Shown: piece by piece, positions 1 to 6,969 of the stretch
Numbering within the stretch: position 1 is the stretch's first letter
Layout: the number at the start of each line of letters is the position of its first letter
Assembly: GCA_946886065.1 (NCBI GenBank)
Contig: CAMPHU010000160.1
Location: 1-10,756 of the forward strand
Direction of reading: 5' to 3'
Origin: an uncultured Massilia sp.
GTDB lineage: Bacteria > Pseudomonadota > Gammaproteobacteria > Burkholderiales > Burkholderiaceae
Length of the DNA stretch: 10,756 bases
Made by a program: the position numbers and the translations under genes
Notes under the pieces: model-generated
Told to the model about the DNA's origin: nothing
The model's input: the letters and a program-made list of their open reading frames with translations, nothing else
Database searches by the model: none

Positions 1-494
1 AGAACCAGCTGCTGCTCGACATCACCAGCGAAGGCCTGCGCATCCAGATCGTGGATGAGAAGAACCGCCCGATGTTCGCGCTGGCCAAGGCCGAGCTGCA
101 GCCCTACACCCGCGAGATCCTGCACGTGATCGGCATGGTGCTCAACGAGGTGCCCAACAAGATCGGCCTGTCGGGCCATACCGACTCGACCCCGTATTAC
201 AGCGAGGCGGGCTACAGCAACTGGGAATTGTCGGCCGACCGCGCCAACGCCTCGCGCCGCGAGATGGTGCAGGGCGGCCTGGGCGAGGACAAGGTGCTGC
301 GCGTGGTGGGACTGGCCTCGGCCGCCCACCTGGACCGCAAGGACCCGTTCAACCCGATCAACCGGCGCATCAGCATCATCGTGATGAACAAGCGCACCGA
401 AGAAGCGGTCATGCGCGACGCCGCCACCCTCGAGGTGCCGGCGCAGGATGCCCAGACCGCGGCGGCCGGCACGGCAGCCGCCGTGGCAAAGTAG
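1..494 (+). CDS. motB: MotB flagellar stator protein, C-terminal part (5' end outside window)
   Basis: MotB forms the ion-conducting stator with MotA in the inner membrane and anchors it to peptidoglycan. The open frame enters from the left (first whole codon at base 3) and ends at TAG 492-494. Only the periplasmic OmpA-like peptidoglycan-binding domain is present. The segment 'LRIQIVDEKNRPMF' precedes the 'SGHTDS' motif (171-188) and 'NWELSADRANASRR' (219-260), the signature of OmpA/MotB domains, and 'NPINRRISIIV' follows. These closely resemble enterobacterial MotB as I remember it. The last 25 or so residues are an Ala-rich tail. The N-terminal membrane helix and the ion-binding Asp lie outside the window. 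GTG 51 is internal, not a start. The gene is followed 24 bp later by the CheZ-like gene, which suggests a motA-motB-che operon. Confidence 0.95.
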   Translation, partial: NQLLLDITSEGLRIQIVDEKNRPMFALAKAELQPYTREILHVIGMVLNEVPNKIGLSGHTDSTPYYSEAGYSNWELSADRANASRREMVQGGLGEDKVLRVVGLASAAHLDRKDPFNPINRRISIIVMNKRTEEAVMRDAATLEVPAQDAQTAAAGTAAAVAK

Positions 495-518
495 CCCGGC
501 CAGGACCGGAGGACTAGA

Positions 519-1067
519 ATGACAAGAAAAAAGATACTCGGATCGCATGTGAAGCGCCTGCTGTCGGGCGTGTCCGTCCATGGGCGCCGGCATCTGAACG
601 AGGTCGAGACCGACCTGCTGCAGACCGAATTGCTGCTCGAGGAAGCCATCGACAAGCTGACCGGCAGCTTCATGGCCATCCACTCGGCCGTCGGCTCGCG
701 CCAGGAGGCGATCAACCGCCTGCTGGCGGGCGCCACCCCGACCCCCGAGGACAGCGAAAAGCTGTCCGCGATGTCGGGCGAGATCGGCCAGCACGTGAAC
801 TCGGCGATTACGAGCATGCAGTTCCAGGACATGACGAGCCAGCTGCTGGAACGCACGCTCAAGCGCGTGGCCGGCCTGCGCGATTTCCTCGGCACGCTCA
901 GCCAGCACGGCGCCGACATCGCGCCGGAAACCGACAGCGACGAGATCGTGGAACGGCTGGGCAAGGTCAGCATGGCGCTGGCCATCCAGTCGCTCGAGCT
1001 GCGCAGCATGCTGCGCAAGTCGGTCGAGCAGCGGCATCTCGAAAGCGGCGACATCGAACTGTTCTGA
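519..1067 (+). CDS. CheZ-like helical chemotaxis protein with DxxxQ phosphatase-type motif
   Basis: This is a 182-residue soluble protein with no signal peptide or membrane segment. Residues 101-108 read QFQDMTSQ, matching the active-site helix of CheZ (DFQDLTGQ in the CheZ of this same window). The DxxxQ spacing (D104, Q108) is that of the CheZ catalytic Asp/Gln pair. Two long predicted helices (about 26-71 and 81-127) are joined by a Pro-rich turn (GATPTPEDSE, 71-80), as expected for a CheZ-like hairpin. A third helix (about 139-174) leads to the tail SGDIELF. The start is well supported: SD GGAGGA at 508-513 lies 5 nt before ATG 519. The first codons include AGA and ATA, unusual for this GC-rich region. 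It sits between motB and a cheY-type gene. A role as a CheY-P phosphatase is inference; it could instead be a non-catalytic CheY-binding or adaptor protein. Confidence 0.8.
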   Translation: MTRKKILGSHVKRLLSGVSVHGRRHLNEVETDLLQTELLLEEAIDKLTGSFMAIHSAVGSRQEAINRLLAGATPTPEDSEKLSAMSGEIGQHVNSAITSMQFQDMTSQLLERTLKRVAGLRDFLGTLSQHGADIAPETDSDEIVERLGKVSMALAIQSLELRSMLRKSVEQRHLESGDIELF

Positions 1068-1136
1068 GTTCGGCGAAGCTCTCAACCCATTATTTGAAGA
1101 CCGGCGCAGTCCGGACATAAAACAGCAGGAGCAAAA

Positions 1137-1502
1137 ATGGCAAAAACGATTCTCGCGGTCGACGATTCCAGTTCGCTGCGCCAGATGGTGGCCTTCAGCC
1201 TCAAGGCTGCCGGCTACAACGTGGTGGAAGCCGTCGACGGCCAGGATGGCCTCGACAAGGCGAAGCTGCAGGCCGTCGACCTGGTCCTCACCGACCAGAA
1301 CATGCCGCGCATGGACGGCCTGGCGCTGATCAAGACCCTGCGCACCTTGCCGACCTACGCCAAGACCCCGATCCTGATGCTGACCACCGAATCGTCCGAC
1401 GAAATGAAGGCCAAGGGCCGCGCCGCCGGCGCCAACGGCTGGCTGGTCAAGCCTTTCGATCCGCAGCGCCTGATCGAGGTGGTCAAGAAAGTGATCGGCT
1501 GA
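1137..1502 (+). CDS. CheY-type single-domain response regulator (Trp at the CheY Tyr106 position)
   Basis: This is a 121-residue receiver domain with no output domain. The phosphorylation residues are all present: acidic pair D9/D10, phospho-acceptor D53 (in TDQNMPRMDG), T83 and K105 (in VKPF). The residue matching Tyr106 of E. coli CheY is W102. SD AGGAG at 1127-1131 lies 5 nt before ATG 1137. It lies directly upstream of cheA and probably takes phosphate from it. Its sequence differs clearly from the canonical CheY at 7003-7401, so the two are not a recent duplication. It may be a second motor-acting CheY, a phosphate sink, or a regulator of another output; the sequence does not decide. Its neighbour upstream is CheZ-like, mirroring the cheY-cheZ pair downstream. 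Confidence 0.9.
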   Translation: MAKTILAVDDSSSLRQMVAFSLKAAGYNVVEAVDGQDGLDKAKLQAVDLVLTDQNMPRMDGLALIKTLRTLPTYAKTPILMLTTESSDEMKAKGRAAGANGWLVKPFDPQRLIEVVKKVIG

Positions 1503-1540
1503 TGCGTTTCGGCGCATCGTTTAACCGTCCGGACTGACAT

Positions 1541-3715
1541 ATGACCATCGACATCAGCCAGTTTTACCAGGTCTTTTTCGACGAAGCAGAGGAACTGCTC
1601 GCCGAAATGGAGCGGCTGCTGCTGGGCGTCGATGTTGCCGCGCCCGACGCGGAAGACCTGAACGCGATCTTCCGTACGGCCCACTCGGTCAAAGGCGGCG
1701 CCTCGACCTTCGGGCTGACCGACATGAGCGAAGTGACCCACGTGCTGGAGTCGCTGCTCGACCGCATCCGCAAGGGCGAGATGGCCCTGACCTCGAACCA
1801 CGTGGACGCCTTCCTGGCCGCCAAGGACAGCCTCAAGATGCTGCTCGACGGCCACCGCCATGGCGCGGCCGTGGACCAGGAAGCCGTGGCCAACGTGCGC
1901 ATGGTGCTGCACGACCTGGCCGAAGGCCTGGTGCCGCATGCGCCGATGGTGGCGCCGTCCTTCCTGACGGCGGAGACCAGGACCCAGCACCCGACCGAGG
2001 GAGCGCACCGCTACAAGATCGAAATGCCCGACGTGGCGCAGCGCGACATCAATGCGCTGGTCGACGAGCTGGGCCTGATGGGCCGCGTCAAGGTGACCCC
2101 GCTCGACGGCGGGCGCAGCGCCGTCATCATCACCACCCACGAGAGCCTCGACGACATCATCGCGATCTGCTCCTTCGTGCTCAACCCCGACGACCTGAAG
2201 ATCTTCGAGGCGCCGGCGCTGACGCCGGAGCAGCGCGCCATCGAGGCCGCCGAGCGCAAGCGCATCGAGGACGACCAGGGCTACGGCTTCTTCGACTTCG
2301 ACGACGAGGCCGCGGGCGCCCAGCAGGAAGACGACCTGTCCGACGACGAGCGCGGCTACGGCTTCTTCCAGCCGATCGAGCAGATCCGCGCGCAGGCGGG
2401 CATCGTGGCCGAGGCAGCGCCGGCGCCGGCGCCGGTGGCCGCCGAGCGCCCGGATCCGATCGAAGTATCGGAACTCGCGGCCGAGAAGAAGACCGCCACC
2501 AGGAAGGATGCGCAGGCAGAATCGTCGTCGATCCGCGTCTCGGTCGAGAAGGTGGACCAGCTTATCAACCTGATCGGCGAGCTGGTGATCACCAACGCCA
2601 TGCTGGAGCAGCGCAGCAGCAACCTGGACCCGATCGGGCACGAGCGCCTGATGTCCTCGATCAGCCAGCTGGGCCGCAACACCCGCGAACTGCAGGAAGC
2701 GGTGATGTCGATCCGCATGATGCCGATGGACTTCGTGTTCTCGCGCTTCCCGCGCATGGTGCGCGACCTGGCTTCCAAGCTGGGCAAGAAGGTCGACTTC
2801 ATCACCCACGGCGCCGCCACGGAACTGGACAAGGGCCTGATCGAGCGCATCGTCGATCCGCTCACCCACCTGGTGCGCAATTCGATCGACCACGGCATCG
2901 AGATGCCGGCGGCGCGTGTCGCAAGCGGCAAGTCGGAAGCAGGGCGCCTGTTCCTGTCGGCCGGCCACCAGGGCGGCAACATCGTGATCGAAGTGGCCGA
3001 CGACGGCGGCGGACTGAACCGCGAGCGCATCCTGGCCAAGGCCGCCCAGAACGGGCTGGCCGTGTCCGAGAACATGAGCGACTCCGAAGTCTGGCAGCTG
3101 ATCTTTGCGCCGGGCTTCTCGACCGCCGAGCAGGTGACCGACGTCTCCGGCCGCGGGGTCGGCATGGACGTCGTCAAGCGCAACATCACCCAAATGGGCG
3201 GCACCGTCGACATCCGTTCGGCGCGCGGCTTCGGCACCACGATCTCGATCTCGCTGCCGCTGACGCTCGCCATCCTGGACGGCATGTCGATCCGCTGCGG
3301 CGACGAGATCTACATCCTGCCGCTGTCCTTCGTGGTCGAGTCGCTCCAGCCGGCGCCCGCGGACGTGCGCGAGATCGCCGGCCGCGGCCGCGTGCTCAAG
3401 GTGCGCGGCGAATACCTGCCGCTGATTCCGCTGTACCAGATGTTCGGCGTCACGCCGCGCATCACCGATCCCTGCGAAGGCATCGTGGTGATCCTCGAAA
3501 CCGAAGGGCGCAAGGCGGCCCTGTTCGTGGACGAGCTGGTGGGCCAGCAGCAGGTGGTGGTGAAGAACCTGGAAGCAAATTACCGCAAGGTGGCCGGCAT
3601 CTCCGGCGCCACCATCATGGGCGACGGCGGCGTCGCCCTGATTCTCGACGTCGCCGCGCTGGTGCGCTCCTCGCGCCAGCTGGCCGACGACCCCGTCGTT
3701 CTACAACAATCTTGA
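1541..3715 (+). CDS. cheA: Chemotaxis histidine kinase CheA
   Basis: CheA is the cytoplasmic kinase that autophosphorylates in receptor arrays and passes phosphate to CheY and CheB. The protein has 724 residues, somewhat longer than E. coli CheA. All five domains are visible. P1 (HPt) carries phospho-acceptor H48 in RTAHSVKGGA. A P2-like response-regulator-binding domain spans about 155-228. An acidic, then Ala/Pro-rich linker covers about 229-328 and holds two copies of GYGFF (247-251 and 272-276). P3 dimerisation is at about 328-395. P4 kinase is at about 396-575, with N-box HLVRNSIDHG (443-452), G1 DDGGG (487-491), FAPGFST (522-528) and GRGVGMDVV (537-545). P5, the CheW-like domain, is at about 576-712. 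No catalytic residue appears to be missing. The start ATG 1541 gives the usual HPt N-terminus, but no strong SD precedes it. It is 38 bp from the response-regulator gene and 18 bp from cheW. Confidence 0.98.
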   Translation: MTIDISQFYQVFFDEAEELLAEMERLLLGVDVAAPDAEDLNAIFRTAHSVKGGASTFGLTDMSEVTHVLESLLDRIRKGEMALTSNHVDAFLAAKDSLKMLLDGHRHGAAVDQEAVANVRMVLHDLAEGLVPHAPMVAPSFLTAETRTQHPTEGAHRYKIEMPDVAQRDINALVDELGLMGRVKVTPLDGGRSAVIITTHESLDDIIAICSFVLNPDDLKIFEAPALTPEQRAIEAAERKRIEDDQGYGFFDFDDEAAGAQQEDDLSDDERGYGFFQPIEQIRAQAGIVAEAAPAPAPVAAERPDPIEVSELAAEKKTATRKDAQAESSSIRVSVEKVDQLINLIGELVITNAMLEQRSSNLDPIGHERLMSSISQLGRNTRELQEAVMSIRMMPMDFVFSRFPRMVRDLASKLGKKVDFITHGAATELDKGLIERIVDPLTHLVRNSIDHGIEMPAARVASGKSEAGRLFLSAGHQGGNIVIEVADDGGGLNRERILAKAAQNGLAVSENMSDSEVWQLIFAPGFSTAEQVTDVSGRGVGMDVVKRNITQMGGTVDIRSARGFGTTISISLPLTLAILDGMSIRCGDEIYILPLSFVVESLQPAPADVREIAGRGRVLKVRGEYLPLIPLYQMFGVTPRITDPCEGIVVILETEGRKAALFVDELVGQQQVVVKNLEANYRKVAGISGATIMGDGGVALILDVAALVRSSRQLADDPVVLQQS

Positions 3716-3733
3716 CCTACTGAGGACCTGAAC

Positions 3734-4237
3734 ATGTCTACTGTACAGACCAACAAACCGGCCGACGGGACCGCGCGCGACGGCGCAGGCAGCGAATTCC
3801 TGGCATTCAAGCTGGGCGCCGAGGAATACGGCATCGACATCCTGAAGGTGCAGGAAATCCGCGGCTACGAAGCAGTGACCCGCATCGCCAATGCTCCCGA
3901 ATTCATCAAGGGCGTGATCAACCTGCGTGGCATCATCATCCCGGTGGTGGACATGCGCATCAAGTTCAAGCTGGGCACCCCGGTGTACGACCAGTTCACC
4001 GTCGTGATCATCCTGAACATCGGCGGCCGCATCATGGGCATGGTCGTGGACAGCGTGTCCGACGTGACCACCCTGACCCCGGACCAGGTCAAGCCGGCCC
4101 CGGAAATGGGCACCGCCTTCAATTCCGAGTACATGATCGGCCTGGGCACCGTGGACGAGCGCATGCTGATCCTGGTCGACATCGACAAGCTGATGTCGTC
4201 CAGCGAAATGGGCCTGATGGACAAGATCGCGGCCTGA
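3734..4237 (+). CDS. cheW: Chemotaxis coupling protein CheW
   Basis: CheW is the SH3-like adaptor that joins CheA P5 to receptor tips in the chemosensory array. The protein has 167 residues and is a single CheW domain. The start of the domain (FLAFKLGAEEYGIDILKVQEI, about 22-42) and the segment VINLRGIIIPVVDMR (61-75) are typical; R65 matches the conserved Arg of CheW. The variable N-terminal 20 residues are polar and Gly/Ala-rich. SD GAGGA at 3722-3726 lies 7 nt before ATG 3734. The gene follows cheA by 18 bp, so co-translation in fixed ratio is likely. An 85-bp gap with a hairpin separates it from cheR. Confidence 0.97.
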   Translation: MSTVQTNKPADGTARDGAGSEFLAFKLGAEEYGIDILKVQEIRGYEAVTRIANAPEFIKGVINLRGIIIPVVDMRIKFKLGTPVYDQFTVVIILNIGGRIMGMVVDSVSDVTTLTPDQVKPAPEMGTAFNSEYMIGLGTVDERMLILVDIDKLMSSSEMGLMDKIAA

Positions 4238-4273
4238 GGCAGTATCGGCAAGGCACGGAGCAACACAGCGACC

Positions 4274-4299
4274 GGCCCGCAGGCATCGGTGTGCGGGTC
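4274..4299 (+). other. Hairpin in the cheW-cheR gap
   Basis: GGCCCGCA (4274-4281) can pair with TGCGGGTC (4292-4299), giving an 8-bp stem with one G-U pair and a 10-nt loop. No T-run follows, so it is not a typical intrinsic terminator. It may protect mRNA ends or simply reflect GC-rich sequence. It lies in the widest gap of the cheA-cheB stretch. Its function is unknown. Confidence 0.35.
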
Positions 4300-4322
4300 A
4301 ACGAAACAAAGAGGCAGGCAAA

Positions 4323-5177
4323 GTGCCGCAGCAAAAAGCAGACACCGTCAAGGAGTTCGATTTCACGCGCCGTGACTTCGAACGGGTACGCGCGCTGATC
4401 TACCAGCGCGCGGGCATCTCGCTGGCCGACAGCAAGCAGGAAATGGTCTACAGCCGCCTGGCGCGGCGCCTGCGCGCCACCGGCATCCAGTCCTTCGGGC
4501 GCTACCTGGACGACCTGGAAGCGGGGCGCATGGCGGCCGAGTGGGAGTCGTTCACGAACGCCCTGACCACCAACCTGACCTCGTTCTTCCGCGAGGCGCA
4601 TCACTTCCCGCTGCTGGCCGAGCACCTGGTGGCCCGCCACCAGCGCGAGCGCCGCACCCTGACCGTGTGGTGCTCGGCCGCCTCCACCGGCGAAGAACCC
4701 TACTCGATCGCGATGACGGCCTGCGAGGCCTTCAATACCCTGACGCCGCCGGTGCAGATCGTCGCCACCGACATCGACACCAATGTGCTGGCCACCGGCG
4801 CCAACGGGGTGTATCCGATGGAGCGCGTGGACAAGCTCGATAGCGCGCGCCTCAAGCGCTTCTTCCTGAAAGGGAAGGGCAGCCATGAAGGCATGGCGCG
4901 CGTGCGCCCCGAGCTGCGCAACCTGGTCAGCTTCAAGCAGCTCAACCTGCTGGCCGACGGCTGGCCGGTGGAGGGTCCGTTCGACGCGATCTTCTGCCGC
5001 AACGTGATGATCTACTTCGACAAGGATACCCAGCGCAAGATCCTCAGCCGCTTCGTGCCGCTGATGAAGCGCGATTCGCTGCTGTTCGCCGGGCATTCCG
5101 AGAATTTCCTGTATGTGTCGGACTCGCTGCGCCTGCGCGGCAAGACCGTGTATGAGCTGGACCAACGGGGCGCCTGA
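4323..5177 (+). CDS. cheR: Chemoreceptor glutamate methyltransferase CheR
   Basis: CheR transfers methyl groups from S-adenosylmethionine to receptor glutamates, the slow adaptation step opposed by CheB. The protein has 284 residues, the usual length. An N-terminal helical domain (about 12-80) precedes TNLTSFFRE (83-91). The SAM-binding fold shows CSAASTGEEPYS (117-128), ATDID (148-152), FCRNVMIYF (214-222) and GHSEN (257-261), all standard for CheR. The start is GTG 4323 with GAGG at 4311-4314, 8 nt upstream; AGG at 4316-4318 is closer but weaker. The first ATG in frame would be residue 41 and would cut into the N-terminal domain. It is separated by 19 bp from cheD. Confidence 0.97.
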   Translation: MPQQKADTVKEFDFTRRDFERVRALIYQRAGISLADSKQEMVYSRLARRLRATGIQSFGRYLDDLEAGRMAAEWESFTNALTTNLTSFFREAHHFPLLAEHLVARHQRERRTLTVWCSAASTGEEPYSIAMTACEAFNTLTPPVQIVATDIDTNVLATGANGVYPMERVDKLDSARLKRFFLKGKGSHEGMARVRPELRNLVSFKQLNLLADGWPVEGPFDAIFCRNVMIYFDKDTQRKILSRFVPLMKRDSLLFAGHSENFLYVSDSLRLRGKTVYELDQRGA

Positions 5178-5196
5178 GCCCATCAGGTGAATCACC

Positions 5197-5790
5197 ATGA
5201 ACAGCCAGTTCGCCACCAATGTCTACTACGACCGCACCTTCGACGTCGAAGCGGCCAAGATCCTGCCGGGCGAGTACTACTACACCGGCAAGAACATGCT
5301 GATCGTGACGGTGCTCGGCTCTTGCGTGTCGGCCTGCATCCGGGACCGGATGACGGGCCTGGGCGGCATGAACCACTTCATGCTGCCGGACGGCGGCGAC
5401 GCCTCCAGCCCGGTGTCGGCCTCGATGCGCTACGGGACGTTCGCGATGGAGGTCCTGATCAACGACCTGCTCAAGGCGGGCGCGCGGCGCGAACACCTGG
5501 AAGCCAAGGTGTTCGGCGGCGGCGCGGTGCTGCGCGGCTTCTCGGCCATGAACGTGGGCGAGCGCAACGCCGCCTTCGTGACCCAGTTCCTGAAGACCGA
5601 GCGCATTCCGGTGCTGGCCGAGGACCTGAACGACATCTACCCGCGCAAGGTGTATTTCTTTCCCAAGACCGGCAAGGTGCTGGTGAAGAAGCTGATGCAA
5701 ACCCACAACGATACGCTGGCGAAGCGCGAACTCGACTACGCCAAGCGGCTCAAGGTCGAGCCGGTCGGCGGCGCCATCGACCTGTTTTGA
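5197..5790 (+). CDS. cheD: Chemoreceptor glutamine deamidase CheD
   Basis: CheD deamidates specific receptor glutamines to glutamate, creating methylation sites. The protein has 197 residues. The catalytic Cys-His pair is visible as C43 in TVLGSCVSACIRD and H60 in GGMNHFMLP; T38 is a candidate for the third catalytic residue. KVFGGGAVL (about 107-115) is another family segment. The C-terminus reads VGGAIDLF, closely matching the SGDIELF end of the CheZ-like protein at 519-1067. The chosen start is ATG 5197 with AGGTG at 5185-5189, 7 nt upstream. An overlapping frame from GTG 5187 reads through much of this gene but is a shadow. cheD lies between cheR and cheB. CheC, the partner of CheD in Bacillus and Thermotoga, is not in this window. 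Confidence 0.97.
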   Translation: MNSQFATNVYYDRTFDVEAAKILPGEYYYTGKNMLIVTVLGSCVSACIRDRMTGLGGMNHFMLPDGGDASSPVSASMRYGTFAMEVLINDLLKAGARREHLEAKVFGGGAVLRGFSAMNVGERNAAFVTQFLKTERIPVLAEDLNDIYPRKVYFFPKTGKVLVKKLMQTHNDTLAKRELDYAKRLKVEPVGGAIDLF

Positions 5791-5800
5791 CCTGTTCTGA
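5781..5800 (+). repeat. 10-bp tandem near-duplication across the cheD stop
   Basis: CCTGTTTTGA (5781-5790) is followed at once by CCTGTTCTGA (5791-5800), with one mismatch. The first unit contains the last two codons (Leu-Phe) and stop of cheD. The second unit repeats the same CTG-TTY-TGA pattern in the 5' leader of cheB. It looks like a small slippage duplication. Confidence 0.7.
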
Positions 5801-5817
5801 GCTGAAAGGGACGAACA

Positions 5818-6882
5818 ATGAAGACCAAGGTGCTGATTGTCGACGACTCCGCACTGATCCGCAGCGTGATGAGCGAGATCGTCAACTCCCAGCCCGACAT
5901 GGAAGTGGTGGCCACGGCCCCCGATCCGCTCGTCGCGCGCGAACTGATCAAGAAGCACAACCCGGACGTGCTGACCCTGGACGTCGAGATGCCGAAAATG
6001 GACGGCCTCGACTTCCTGGAAAAGCTGATGCGCCTGCGCCCGATGCCGGTCCTGATGGTGTCCTCGCTGACCGAGCGCGGTTCGGAAATCACGATGCGCG
6101 CGCTGGAACTGGGCGCGGTCGACTTCGTGACCAAGCCCAAGCTGTCGATCCAGACCGGGATGCGCGAGTACGCCGACATGATCGCCGACAAGATCCGGGG
6201 CGCCGCGCGTGCCCGCATCACTCCGCGCCGTGCCCAGCCCCAGGCGCCCGGTACGCCCCTGTCGGCCCTGCGCAGCCCACTGATTTCGTCTGAGAAACTG
6301 ATCATCATCGGCGCCTCCACCGGCGGCACCGAGGCGATCCGCGAATTCCTGATGCAGATGCCCTCGGACTGCCCGGGCATCCTGATCGCCCAGCACATGC
6401 CGGAAGGCTTCACGTCCTCCTTCGCGAAGCGCCTCGATTCGCTGTGCAAGATCAGCGTGATCGAGTCGCAGGGCAACGAGCGCGTGCTGCCGGGCCATGC
6501 CTACATCGCACCCGGCCATTCGCACCTGCTCCTGAGCCGTTCGGGCGCCAACTACATGACCCGCATCGAACAATCGCCCCCCGTGAACCGCCACCGTCCC
6601 TCGGTGGACGTGCTGTTCCGTTCGGCTGCCCAGGCCGCCGGCAAGAATGCGGTTGGTGTTATCCTGACCGGCATGGGGAAAGACGGCGCCGCCGGCATGC
6701 TCGAGATGCGCCAGGCCGGCGCCTGGAACGTCGCCCAGGACGAGGCAACGTGCGTCGTGTTCGGCATGCCGCGCGAGGCGATCGCCATCGGCGCGGCCCA
6801 CGAAGTGGGGCCGCTGCAGGCCTTGCCGCGCATGGTCATGGACCAACTGGCCGCGCAAGGCAGCCGGGCGTTGCGCGTTTGA
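5818..6882 (+). CDS. cheB: Protein-glutamate methylesterase/deamidase CheB
   Basis: CheB removes methyl groups from receptor glutamates and is activated when CheA phosphorylates its receiver domain. The protein has 354 residues with the two expected domains. The receiver (about 1-125) has D9/D10, phospho-acceptor D55 in [12 protein letters not shown], and K106 in TKP. A Pro/Arg/Ala linker covers about 128-157. The methylesterase domain (about 158-350) carries the catalytic triad S167 (IGASTGG), H193 (AQHMPEGF) and D289 (TGMGKDG). Nothing appears missing. SD AAAGGGA (5805-5811) lies 6 nt before ATG 5818. It is 27 bp from cheD. A 120-bp gap follows, the longest between che genes here. Confidence 0.98.
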   Translation: MKTKVLIVDDSALIRSVMSEIVNSQPDMEVVATAPDPLVARELIKKHNPDVLTLDVEMPKMDGLDFLEKLMRLRPMPVLMVSSLTERGSEITMRALELGAVDFVTKPKLSIQTGMREYADMIADKIRGAARARITPRRAQPQAPGTPLSALRSPLISSEKLIIIGASTGGTEAIREFLMQMPSDCPGILIAQHMPEGFTSSFAKRLDSLCKISVIESQGNERVLPGHAYIAPGHSHLLLSRSGANYMTRIEQSPPVNRHRPSVDVLFRSAAQAAGKNAVGVILTGMGKDGAAGMLEMRQAGAWNVAQDEATCVVFGMPREAIAIGAAHEVGPLQALPRMVMDQLAAQGSRALRV

Positions 6883-6940
6883 TCCGGACGAGGTGCTTTT
6901 CAGACCATTTTATCGCCGTAGGGCAACAAAAATGCTATTC

Positions 6941-6969
6941 TTGAGCCTGTAAAGTGCAGCGCTTACCAT
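6941..6969 (+). promoter_or_regulatory. Candidate sigma-70-type promoter for cheY-cheZ
   Basis: TTGAGC (6941-6946, 4 of 6 to TTGACA) and TACCAT (6964-6969, 4 of 6 to TATAAT) are separated by exactly 17 bp. Transcription would start near 6976, upstream of the cheY SD (GGAG, 6993-6996). The surrounding gap is richer in A+T than the genes. The match is moderate and unproven. I see no good flagellar sigma-28 box in the gap. Confidence 0.4.

Noticed and set aside
1094..1121. TTGAAG and CATAAA as a promoter before the regulator gene at 1137
   Set aside because: Transcription would begin at about 1128, inside the SD (1127-1131), leaving no usable leader.
1355..3193. 612-residue open frame on the minus strand, antisense to cheA
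   Set aside because: It is antisense to a clear CheA. The translation is rich in His, Arg, Asp and Ala with no recognisable domain, as expected from GC-biased codons read backwards.
5187..6293. 368-residue + strand frame overlapping cheD and cheB
   Set aside because: It starts at a GTG in the cheD leader but reads an Arg/Gly/Pro-rich shadow. CheD at 5197 and CheB at 5818 explain the region fully.
5044..6858. 604-residue open frame on the minus strand across cheR, cheD and cheB
   Set aside because: It crosses three genes that are certain on the other strand, and its composition is that of a shadow frame.
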